Assembly (NCBI GenBank): GCA_003647715.1
Contig: QMNJ01000102.1
Coordinates: 1 to 5,627, forward strand
Direction: 5' to 3'
Length of the DNA: 5,627 nucleotides
Origin: Candidatus Coatesiibacteriota bacterium
GTDB lineage: Bacteria > RBG-13-66-14 > B26-G2
Shown here: positions 1 through 5,273 of the stretch, one piece after another
Position numbering within the stretch: the first letter of the stretch is position 1
How the letters are laid out: every line of letters starts with the position of its first letter
Translations under genes and position numbers: made by a program
Notes under the pieces: model-generated
Databases searched by the model: none
Seen by the model: only the letters and a program-made list of their open reading frames with translations
Told to the model about the DNA's origin: nothing

Positions 1-7
1 GCATTTA

Positions 8-349
8 TCACTTCTTTATACACCTGCAGAAGCCATGATAATTAGCACATATTCCACCCATTATTGAGAATATTCCCCAGAATAGGGGACGACTAAATAT
101 GTTTGTAATGGTTGGCTCAGAATAGGGCAGGAGATATATACCCCATGTGGTAAGAAAGCATCCAATTATTATACATGCGTGACCGAATATTAGTATAGAG
201 ATACGGTTAGGAAACATCGCCAGTAGAATAAGCGAACAACCTATTATAAGAGGTATTGCTCCATAAAACTGCTTAGTTGCAAGATTGTAGATGCCCAGAA
301 TGACCAAGGCAATACCCAGTGTCATTCCTATAGTGCCGAATGTTTTCAT
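8..349 (-). CDS. Small four-helix membrane protein, function unknown
   Basis: A 113-residue, very hydrophobic protein that I do not recognise as a named family. Four likely transmembrane segments lie at about residues 4-22, 30-46, 50-74 and 88-104, joined by short loops. A Pro/Ser/Glu-containing loop (about 75-87) precedes the last helix. The C-terminal tail is rich in Cys and His (C101, H105, C108, C110) and ends in Lys-Lys. By the positive-inside tendency both ends are probably cytoplasmic (inference). The ATG start is well supported: AAGGAGGT sits at 353-360 on this strand, just upstream, and a sigma-70-like promoter lies at 371-399. It is transcribed away from the ArsA-like ATPase gene across a 154-base gap. 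Its stop codon is seven bases from the window edge, so downstream partners cannot be seen. The reading frame is reliable; the function is unknown. Confidence 0.8.
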   Translation of the reverse strand: MKTFGTIGMTLGIALVILGIYNLATKQFYGAIPLIIGCSLILLAMFPNRISILIFGHACIIIGCFLTTWGIYLLPYSEPTITNIFSRPLFWGIFSIMGGICANYHGFCRCIKK

Positions 350-370
350 ATTACCTCCTTACCGATGTAG

Positions 371-399
371 ATTATATAATTTGTTTTGATATTATTCAA
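371..399 (-). promoter_or_regulatory. Sigma-70-like promoter of the 113-residue membrane protein gene
   Basis: On the minus strand, TTGAAT (399-394) and TATAAT (376-371) are separated by exactly 17 bases. The -10 matches consensus fully and the -35 matches at four of six positions. Transcription would start near 364, leaving a short leader of about 15 bases that contains the Shine-Dalgarno. Seen in sequence; promoter activity is inferred. Confidence 0.6.
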
Positions 400-455
400 A
401 CTGGTTGTGGTTGTAACTATCCTATTAGTTTAGTGATTAATAGGTGATAATTTCT

Positions 456-461
456 TATAAT
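456..461 (+). promoter_or_regulatory. Possible -10 box for the ArsA-like ATPase gene
   Basis: A perfect TATAAT lies 42 bases upstream of the ATG at 504, which would put the transcript start near 468 and give a leader of about 36 bases. No convincing -35 hexamer occurs 16-18 bases upstream, so this is a weak call made mainly on position. An alternative GATAAT at 446-451 also lacks a good -35. Confidence 0.3.
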
Positions 462-503
462 AACAATTCAATAGTTAGAAACTTCTTAAAATAGGGGATT
501 ATT

Positions 504-1409
504 ATGAAGATATCAGACAGAAAAGTGATTATGTTTGCTGGTAAGGGTGGGGTTGGTAAGACGACCTGTGCTTCTGCCACTGCACTTCAGTGTGCTAATT
601 GTGGTGAGAGAGTGCTTATCGTCTCAACGGACCCGACGCCATCACTCATTGACATTTTTAATATTGAGATGACAAAGAAACTAACCGTAGTTTCGGATAA
701 TCTATTCGTGCTTGAGGTGAGTGAGGATGAGATTAAGGAGATGTGGGATAGGAAGTTTGGAGAGGAGGTTTATGAGGTCTTCTCCTCATTTGTGGATATT
801 GAATACGATGTGTTTGTTGATTTCATTACATCAATTCTGCCAGGTCTGGGTGAAGAGTTTATGGTTGACTACATCAGGGAACTTGCTATATCAAATGCCT
901 ATGACCGCATTATATGGGATACTGCACCACTCGGTCAGACACTTGGGCTATTGAAGGTCCCTGAGATGTTGTATGAGCACCTGAGAATGGCTCCCAGAAT
1001 ATATTCTCACCTGAAACTGGGGGGTATGAGCAAGAGACCCATATTAGATATAATTGGTGGATGGTGTAGTTTATCAGAAGACAACATAGAATTCCTCAAG
1101 CACGATGTAGATATCATCATAGTTACGATACCTGAAGCACTTGCGGTTGAGCAGATGGAAAGGGTCTTTGCGGAGTTTAAGCATTTTGGGCTGAACATAT
1201 CAAAGATATTCATCAATAACTGCATAGAAGAGGTTGATAGCAAGTTTATGCGCACAAAGAGAGAGCAACAGATGGTTCATATCGCGACAATAAAAGAGAG
1301 ATACGCTCATCTTGGTATATACGAAATACCCCTCTTTCCTGTAGAGGTGCGGGGGATTGATAGATTGAACGATGTCAGAGCGACGCTGTTCGGGGAAGCA
1401 AATAGTTGA
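504..1409 (+). CDS. ArsA/GET3-family ATPase (single-domain, divergent switch motifs)
   Basis: A 301-residue P-loop ATPase of the ArsA/GET3 branch of the SIMIBI class, presumably cytoplasmic. The deviant Walker A GKGGVGKTT is at residues 13-21, with the signature lysine K14. Switch I is STDPTPSL (41-48) and switch II is DTAPLGQT (139-146). The later family blocks are NN at 238-239 (likely nucleotide-base contact) and PLFPVEVRGIDRL (276-288). Length fits one ArsA domain, so it would act as a homodimer. Family members drive arsenite efflux (ArsA) or carry tail-anchored membrane proteins (GET3). Neither is shown here: no arsB, arsR or arsD is nearby, and the paired cysteines (CxxC) that bind zinc in eukaryotic GET3 are absent from the region around C240. 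The canonical His residues of DPAHS and DTAPTGH are replaced by Pro46 and Gln145. The ATG at 504 places the P-loop at the usual distance from the N-terminus, although its Shine-Dalgarno (GGGGAT) is weak. Family call is firm, role unknown. Confidence 0.9.
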   Translation: MKISDRKVIMFAGKGGVGKTTCASATALQCANCGERVLIVSTDPTPSLIDIFNIEMTKKLTVVSDNLFVLEVSEDEIKEMWDRKFGEEVYEVFSSFVDIEYDVFVDFITSILPGLGEEFMVDYIRELAISNAYDRIIWDTAPLGQTLGLLKVPEMLYEHLRMAPRIYSHLKLGGMSKRPILDIIGGWCSLSEDNIEFLKHDVDIIIVTIPEALAVEQMERVFAEFKHFGLNISKIFINNCIEEVDSKFMRTKREQQMVHIATIKERYAHLGIYEIPLFPVEVRGIDRLNDVRATLFGEANS

Positions 1410-1454
1410 ATTATACCTTACACAATTATTCTGGCTGTATTATTATTTATACTC

Positions 1455-1496
1455 TATAATACTTCTTAACTGGATGGTTCAGAGTTATTGTATAAT
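1455..1496 (+). promoter_or_regulatory. Candidate promoter region of the substrate-binding protein gene
   Basis: Two perfect TATAAT boxes occur in the 128-base gap after the ATPase gene, at 1455-1460 and 1491-1496. The second would give a start near 1503 and a 35-base leader to the TTG at 1538, similar to leader lengths elsewhere in the window. Neither has a strong -35; TTAACT (1466-1471) lies 19 bases before the second box. The presence of a promoter suggests the gene is not simply read through from the ATPase gene, but this is inference. Confidence 0.35.
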
Positions 1497-1523
1497 AATA
1501 GTTTGAATAGCATATGTTATATC

Positions 1524-1531
1524 AGGAGGTG
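1524..1531 (+). promoter_or_regulatory. Shine-Dalgarno deciding the TTG start at 1538
   Basis: AGGAGGTG ends six bases before the TTG codon at 1538-1540, an ideal spacing. It lies inside the frame if the in-frame ATG at 1514 is used instead, and that ATG has no ribosome-binding sequence upstream. This argues that translation starts at TTG. Confidence 0.8.
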
Positions 1532-1537
1532 GTAAGG

Positions 1538-2686
1538 TTGAATAGGATTTTAGTCATTGTTTTAATTTCCATATTGGTTCTCTCACTAACACTAATAACA
1601 ACTTGTGGGAAGAAAGGCAACGAGATAGTAATCGGTGTGGCGGGACCCTTCACGGGGGATGGCGCTCAGTTTGGCGATATGATAAGAAAGGGCGCCACAA
1701 TGATGATGGAGAAGGTCAACTCCGAGGGTGGCATAGATGGTCGTATGATAAAACTGGTCTTTGAGGATGATAAGGGTGACCCCAGGGAAGCAGCGCTGGT
1801 TGCCCAGAAATTAGCAAGCGACCCTGAGGTGGTAGCGGTTGTTGGGCACTTCAATTCGTCCTGCTCCAAGGCGGCAAAGCCCATCTACAAGCAGATGAGG
1901 ATAGTAGAACTCTCACCCGGCTCCACTAACAAGGATGTATGCATCGGGAGCGAGTGGACCTTCAGGGATGTCTATCGTGATGACTTTCAGGGTTATGCCA
2001 TTGCGGACTATATTCACGATATTCTGGGCAAGAAGAGGGTCGCTATATTCTATGACAACGATGACTATGGAAGGGGCTTGATGGAGTTCTTCGTGGAGAG
2101 GGCGAAGGAGCTGGGTATGGAGATAGTGAGGATGGAGGCATATACCAGGGACACCCAGGAGTTCACCCCCCAGTTGACAAACATCAAGAAGGAGAACCCG
2201 GAGATTATATTCATCTCCGGTCTATACACTCAGGCAGCGATGATATGCGCCCAGGCGAGGCGCCTTGGGATAGATATTCCGTTTATGGGTGGCGATGGAC
2301 TAATGTCATCTGACCTCATAAAAATAGGTGGAGATGCAGTGGAGGGTATAGTTATCACCTGTCCGTTCATACCCGAGATGGCGGGTGAGGGTGGCGAGGA
2401 GTTCGTATCAGCATTTGAGAAGAAGTATGGTGAGCCACCTGATGCCTGGGCAGCTCTGACATACGATGCAGTAGGCATCATAGTAAAAGCGATTAAGGAG
2501 GTTGGCACAGACAGAGAGAAGATAAAGGATTACCTTGCGACAATGACGACCACTGAGAAGGGTTATAAGGGTGTTACCGGTACCACCGTCTTTGATGAGA
2601 ACGGCGACTGCATAAAGCCACTGTTTGTAGCAACTGTGGTTAATGGCGAGTTCATCCCCGCAGAAAAGCAGTTTGAAACGGAGTAA
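1538..2686 (+). CDS. ABC transporter substrate-binding protein, branched-chain amino acid (LivJ) type, probable lipoprotein
   Basis: A 382-residue extracytoplasmic solute receptor of the type 1 periplasmic-binding fold (Peripla_BP_6 class). From the TTG start the N-terminus is Met-Asn-Arg, a hydrophobic stretch at about 4-20, then ITTC with Cys23, followed by a Gly/Lys linker. This is a plausible lipoprotein signal, although Thr at -1 is off the usual Gly/Ala/Ser. The mature domain opens with IVIGVAGPFTGDGAQFG and has the family blocks EGGIDGR, a GHFNSSCS ligand-binding loop, and DDYGRG. Length is typical. Members capture leucine, isoleucine, valine or other amino acids, amides or aromatic acids and pass them to LivHMGF permeases. 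The ligand cannot be told from sequence. No permease or transport ATPase gene is in the window, so partners must be upstream, downstream or elsewhere. An ATG at 1514 would add eight residues including Glu before the signal and is less likely. By eye this gene is more GC-rich than its flanks. Confidence 0.92.
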   Translation: MNRILVIVLISILVLSLTLITTCGKKGNEIVIGVAGPFTGDGAQFGDMIRKGATMMMEKVNSEGGIDGRMIKLVFEDDKGDPREAALVAQKLASDPEVVAVVGHFNSSCSKAAKPIYKQMRIVELSPGSTNKDVCIGSEWTFRDVYRDDFQGYAIADYIHDILGKKRVAIFYDNDDYGRGLMEFFVERAKELGMEIVRMEAYTRDTQEFTPQLTNIKKENPEIIFISGLYTQAAMICAQARRLGIDIPFMGGDGLMSSDLIKIGGDAVEGIVITCPFIPEMAGEGGEEFVSAFEKKYGEPPDAWAALTYDAVGIIVKAIKEVGTDREKIKDYLATMTTTEKGYKGVTGTTVFDENGDCIKPLFVATVVNGEFIPAEKQFETE

Positions 2687-2818
2687 GAGATTTCGTTTCC
2701 TTTGAGTAAGCTACAAGGTTGTCGGAATTTTCTATTTTATATTTGCGATGCGTTATAATCAAATTTAGTGAGTGTAGCGAACCTCATACCTGCATATATG
2801 CGCTGTTAGGAGGCGCTT

Positions 2819-3120
2819 CTAATCAATTTCATACCACTCACAAAGATATGGGAAAGGATTTATGCAGATGCCACCTTCAGGAACCACTAGGTATTTCAAA
2901 TGCTCATTGTAGTAACGCCCCTTTAATATCTTAAAGTTCTTAATATCACCTGCTAAAAGCCACATTTCAAAGTGTAGATGGGGTTGCCAATCAGGGTGTC
3001 CCTCAAATCCGCTGTTACCGCTATAACCAAAGAGCTGATTGTTATATAGTCACCTATGTTCAGGTCATAGTAGTCGGGTCCATCCTTAGATGTTCTTATT
3101 ATTTGATAAATCTTTTCACC
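2819..3120 (-). pseudogene. Decayed M23-family (LytM/lysostaphin-type) metallopeptidase, C-terminal fragment
   Basis: Two adjacent minus-strand frames together spell the end of an M23 zinc endopeptidase, a family that cleaves peptidoglycan cross-bridges or peptides. From 3120 to 3043 the frame gives a sequence ending DYYDLNIGDYI. From 3040 to the TAG at 2819-2821 a different frame gives 73 residues starting NQLFGYSGNSGFEGHPDW, then HLHFE at 2980-2966 (the last zinc-binding HxH of the family) and INPFPYL, the usual tail block. A frame change of one base lost or two gained, at about 3048-3038, is needed to join them. Upstream of 3120 all three frames contain stops and nothing resembles the first metal ligands (HxxxD) or the N-terminal half. 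There is no start codon with a ribosome-binding site. The gene is therefore truncated at the 5' end and frameshifted. A sequencing error could explain the frameshift but not the missing half. Confidence 0.8.
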
Positions 3121-3302
3121 ACCTTACAATTAATACGTTAAGCAATGCAGAATTGACTATCTACTATTAAAAAATCATTTGAGAATAATATTTAATATTA
3201 CTCGGATATTCGCTAGGATAAGAATATTTTTGGGTAGTAGCATTTTTAAGAATAATTATAGATTTTAAGCAAGTGTTGTAGAAAATAGAAACAAATGGGG
3301 CT
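3121..3302. other. AT-rich stretch without a gene
   Basis: Lies between the M23 relic and the DUF4342 stop codon. All three minus-strand frames carry stops just upstream of the relic, and no M23-like residues are seen here. The only structure noticed is a 15-base near-palindrome, TAATATT-T-AATATTA, at 3186-3200. No GC-rich hairpin followed by a T-run could be found for the end of the DUF4342 transcript. Confidence 0.5.
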
Positions 3303-3620
3303 CTATTTACTCTTGTTGCTTGATTTCTTCTTGTCTTTCTTTTTCTCCCCCTCTTCCTCTTCTCTAACTATCTGAATCTTCACTCTTGTCAGAATTGCAG
3401 TAATCGCACCCAGTGCAGCAAGTGCGGGTGCAAGAACCGCTATCACGCTTCCAGTCACAATCCCCGCTGTTAAAGGTATCTCAAGAAGAAAGCGACCATC
3501 TGTCGTCTTAATAATCAGACGGCGGACATTACACTCCCTTATCAACTTATTCACTGTATCAACCAACTCGCCAATATGAACCTCTATCTCCTCAACCCAG
3601 GTCTTCTTACTGTGTTTCAT
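3303..3620 (-). CDS. DUF4342 domain protein with lysine-rich tail
   Basis: A 105-residue protein matching what I know of the DUF4342 family. An N-terminal helical segment (about 9-30, VEEIEVHIGELVDTVNKLIR) is followed by the conserved strand NVRRLIIK (31-38), LLEIPLTAG (45-53) and a small-residue-rich hydrophobic segment at about 54-77 that could be a membrane helix. The function of the family is not established. Many members have an N-terminal UBA-like helical segment, which I cannot confirm here. After the hydrophobic segment comes a charged region: a Glu run (87-90) and then a Lys/Ser-rich tail to the end, probably cytoplasmic. The start is firm: GGGAGGTGA at 3632-3624 precedes the ATG at 3620 by three bases, with GGAGG at normal spacing. 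It is 66 bases downstream of the cupin gene but has its own promoter-like pair. No functional link to the cupin can be claimed. Confidence 0.85.
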   Translation of the reverse strand: MKHSKKTWVEEIEVHIGELVDTVNKLIRECNVRRLIIKTTDGRFLLEIPLTAGIVTGSVIAVLAPALAALGAITAILTRVKIQIVREEEEGEKKKDKKKSSNKSK

Positions 3621-3664
3621 ACTTCACCTCCCTTTTAATACATTTTTGAAATCTTTATATATAT

Positions 3665-3694
3665 ATTATACAAAATAGTGCCCTTCTTATTCAA
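3665..3694 (-). promoter_or_regulatory. Sigma-70-like promoter of the DUF4342 gene
   Basis: On the minus strand, TTGAAT (3694-3689) and TATAAT (3670-3665) are separated by 18 bases. The -35 box overlaps the last codons and TAA stop of the upstream cupin gene. The expected transcript start near 3658 gives a leader of about 38 bases. The -10 sits in a run of alternating TA, so the exact box is less certain than the presence of a promoter. Confidence 0.55.
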
Positions 3695-4028
3695 TATGGG
3701 GAACAAGGCATAGAAATCTCAGGGGTATGTCTCCTGTGTTTCTGAAGTTATGTTCTTCACCGCCTGGGACAAATACAACTGTTCCTGGTTTGATTGGGTG
3801 TTCGCCCTCTGGGCCTACCGCCACTCCTTCTCCCTCAAGCACATAGACCTCATGCTCCCAGTGGTGGGTGTGGTAGGGGGTGTAGCCACCGGGTTCAATC
3901 TCAAACTCACGCATTGCGAAGTTTGGCGCACCTATCTCCTTTGATATTAACCAGCGGACATTAACACCCTTTGCTCCCTCCTCCTCTACTACATTCTTTT
4001 CAACCTCATCTGCCCTTCTTACAATCAT
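3687..4028 (-). CDS. Single-domain cupin protein
   Basis: A 113-residue small cupin, a beta-barrel that normally binds one metal ion. Cupin motif 1 is at residues 47-60: Gly47, five residues, H53-T-H55, four residues, E60. Motif 2 is an exact match at 82-97: GTVVFVPGGEEHNFRN, with G82, P88, G90, H93 and N97 in place. The predicted metal ligands are H53, H55, E60 and H93, all present. No other domain or DNA-binding region is attached, and there is no signal peptide, so it is likely a soluble cytoplasmic protein. Small cupins include isomerases, dioxygenases, lyases and pure binding proteins; the substrate here cannot be inferred. The ATG at 4028 is preceded by TGAGGAGG (4040-4033), four bases away. 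It lies 80 bases after the methyltransferase gene, with its own promoter, and 66 bases before the DUF4342 gene. Confidence 0.92.
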   Translation of the reverse strand: MIVRRADEVEKNVVEEEGAKGVNVRWLISKEIGAPNFAMREFEIEPGGYTPYHTHHWEHEVYVLEGEGVAVGPEGEHPIKPGTVVFVPGGEEHNFRNTGDIPLRFLCLVPHIE

Positions 4029-4052
4029 AATGCCTCCTCATTGTTTGTAAAT

Positions 4053-4081
4053 ATTGTAATCTGTCTATCATTCAATTTCAA
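4053..4081 (-). promoter_or_regulatory. Sigma-70-like promoter of the cupin gene
   Basis: On the minus strand, TTGAAA (4081-4076) and TACAAT (4058-4053) are separated by exactly 17 bases. Each box matches consensus at five of six positions. A start near 4046 leaves a leader of about 18 bases carrying the Shine-Dalgarno. This suggests the cupin is not dependent on read-through from the methyltransferase gene. Confidence 0.6.
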
Positions 4082-4108
4082 CCCTTACGCTTTCTCATCT
4101 ACCTAAAA

Positions 4109-4864
4109 CTACTTCCATGCAACCACAATCAAACGCTTCGCTTTCTCATCATAGGGGCTACGCTCAAGGTCGCCATAGACCTCAAAGCCCATGAAACCGC
4201 ATTCGGTTATCAGTGTGGTCAACTCCTTCGCAGAATAAAGTCGGTGGTCAACCCTGAAGTCGGCTCGCTTGCCACCCTTTATTATTATCCACCTGTTCTC
4301 AATCCAACTGAAGCCCTCGCACACCCTGCTCTCCTGCAAGATAAGCGTTCCATCCTCCTCTTCATGCCAGCGGGTTCTCTGGAATATTCTGGCTAATACC
4401 TCTTTACCCATCATCTCTAACAAAAGATTGCCCCCAGCCCTGAGCGATTTGTGGATGTTTTGGAGAACCCGTTTATCATCTTCGGGGTCCTCAAAGTAGC
4501 CGAAGGAGGTGTATAGGTTTATCACAGCATCAAAGGTGTCGGGTGAACAGAAAGTGCGCATATCCGCCTCTATGAATTCAATATTAGTAAGGTTCTCCTC
4601 CATAGCGCTCTGCTTAGCCCTATCCAGATAACTTCTGGTTCTGTCAATGCCTGTTATCTTATAGCCCCTACGAGCGAGTTCAATAGAGTGCCTTCCCACA
4701 CCACAACAGAGGTCCAGAATATGTGCGTTCTCTTCTACCCTCAGGATATTCAGAACCCTGTCAATCTCGGCGGGTGTTATATCCATACGGTTTCTGGTGA
4801 ACATTACATCGTTCACCGTCTCCCAGAAACTATCATCCTCATGCCAGGTCTTCTCCTTCTTCAT
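4109..4864 (-). CDS. Class I SAM-dependent methyltransferase
   Basis: A 251-residue Rossmann-fold methyltransferase. The SAM-binding glycine motif ILDLCCGVGRHS is at residues 49-60, the acidic residue contacting the ribose is D74 (in TGID), and the adenine-side motif is EADMRTF (99-105). The block NLYTSFGYF (116-124) is characteristic of a widespread subgroup of small soluble methyltransferases with an all-beta C-terminal part; here that part covers roughly residues 165-251 and is rich in Trp and Arg. Substrates of this subgroup are mostly unknown, so neither a metabolite nor a protein target can be named. Its ATG overlaps the TGA of the preceding membrane protein gene in an ATGA arrangement. 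AGAGGAGG lies just upstream, inside the end of that gene, so the two are translationally coupled and transcribed together from the promoter at 5246-5273. The family call is firm. Confidence 0.93.
   Translation of the reverse strand: MKKEKTWHEDDSFWETVNDVMFTRNRMDITPAEIDRVLNILRVEENAHILDLCCGVGRHSIELARRGYKITGIDRTRSYLDRAKQSAMEENLTNIEFIEADMRTFCSPDTFDAVINLYTSFGYFEDPEDDKRVLQNIHKSLRAGGNLLLEMMGKEVLARIFQRTRWHEEEDGTLILQESRVCEGFSWIENRWIIIKGGKRADFRVDHRLYSAKELTTLITECGFMGFEVYGDLERSPYDEKAKRLIVVAWK
4861..4864 (-). promoter_or_regulatory. ATGA start-stop overlap (translational coupling)
   Basis: On the minus strand the ATG of the methyltransferase (4864-4862) shares two bases with the TGA of the membrane protein gene (4863-4861). 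The Shine-Dalgarno AGAGGAGG lies within the final codons of the upstream gene, so a terminating ribosome can restart directly. Confidence 0.85.
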
Positions 4865-5217
4865 CTCATCCTCCTCTGATGCATTAATAGTAATATACCA
4901 GCGGTGAGGGGTGGAATAGCCAATGTGAGTATCATGAACAGGATAGTAAGTGGTGGGAGGCGGGACGCCATCCTGAGCGGATAGACGATGAGGAATATCA
5001 CTCCCTCAATTATGAGGAGGTATGTCCCCACACTTTCCCATTTTAGGGGAATCAGGGCGCTTATGACGAACATCAGTGAGAAGAAGATGCACGAGAGAAG
5101 CCCCACAGCGCTGAACGGCTCGCTCAGAATGGTAGCGACTGCGAAGAAGACCCAGAAGCCCGCCCAGATAATCACAATGATTCTTCCTGTTATGCGAAGC
5201 CAAGTCGTATTTTTCAC
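4861..5217 (-). CDS. Four-helix membrane protein, first gene of the methyltransferase operon
   Basis: A 118-residue integral membrane protein with likely helices at about 7-30, 37-57, 63-80 and 89-112. N- and C-termini are basic (R8, R12; RRMR at the end), suggesting both face the cytoplasm. The pattern of a first helix opening with WLRITGR, a WESVG block (60-64) before the third helix, and a final PPLTAGILLL helix resembles small uncharacterised membrane families such as DUF7670. I offer that only tentatively. The start is GTG at 5217-5215, supported by GGGAGGT directly upstream (5227-5221) and by the strong promoter further up. No function is known. Coupling to the methyltransferase by the ATGA overlap suggests the two act together or are needed in fixed proportion, but that is inference. 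It resembles the 8-349 protein only in size and helix number; no clear sequence similarity was seen. Confidence 0.8.
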   Translation of the reverse strand: MKNTTWLRITGRIIVIIWAGFWVFFAVATILSEPFSAVGLLSCIFFSLMFVISALIPLKWESVGTYLLIIEGVIFLIVYPLRMASRLPPLTILFMILTLAIPPLTAGILLLMHQRRMR

Positions 5218-5245
5218 CTAAACCTCCCTTGACTATCTTGGTTTA

Positions 5246-5273
5246 ATTATATGCCCATAAGGGTGGGTGTCAA
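5246..5273 (-). promoter_or_regulatory. Perfect-consensus sigma-70-type promoter of the membrane protein-methyltransferase operon
   Basis: On the minus strand TTGACA (5273-5268) and TATAAT (5251-5246) are both exact, with a 16-base spacer. Transcription should start near 5239, giving a leader of about 22 bases that holds the GGGAGGT ribosome-binding site before the GTG at 5217. A full match in both boxes at correct spacing, in front of a gene, is unlikely by chance. It is also the best single argument that the host is bacterial rather than archaeal. Confidence 0.8.

Noticed and set aside
481..1469. ACTTCTTAA repeated upstream of both plus-strand genes (481-489 and 1461-1469)
   Set aside because: Spacing to the nearby TATAAT boxes differs (about 20 bases versus none), and a nine-base match in AT-rich DNA is plausible by chance.
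2675..2699. Inverted repeat GAAACG/CGTTTC just around the binding protein stop codon, as a terminator
   Set aside because: Only a six-base stem with a 13-base loop and no T-run follows; too weak to call.
2792..2801. Ten-base palindrome GCATATATGC downstream of the M23 relic
   Set aside because: Short, AT-centred and isolated; no operator context or second copy found.
2719..2934. Plus-strand open frame of about 71 codons in the gap after the binding protein gene
   Set aside because: It has a TTG start with no ribosome site, no family resemblance, and overlaps the minus-strand M23 relic, which explains its composition.
3650..3670. TATA-rich run read as an archaeal TATA box, suggesting an archaeal host
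   Set aside because: Paired -35/-10 hexamers at bacterial spacing occur at several genes, one of them perfect, and a lipoprotein signal is present; a bacterial host fits better.
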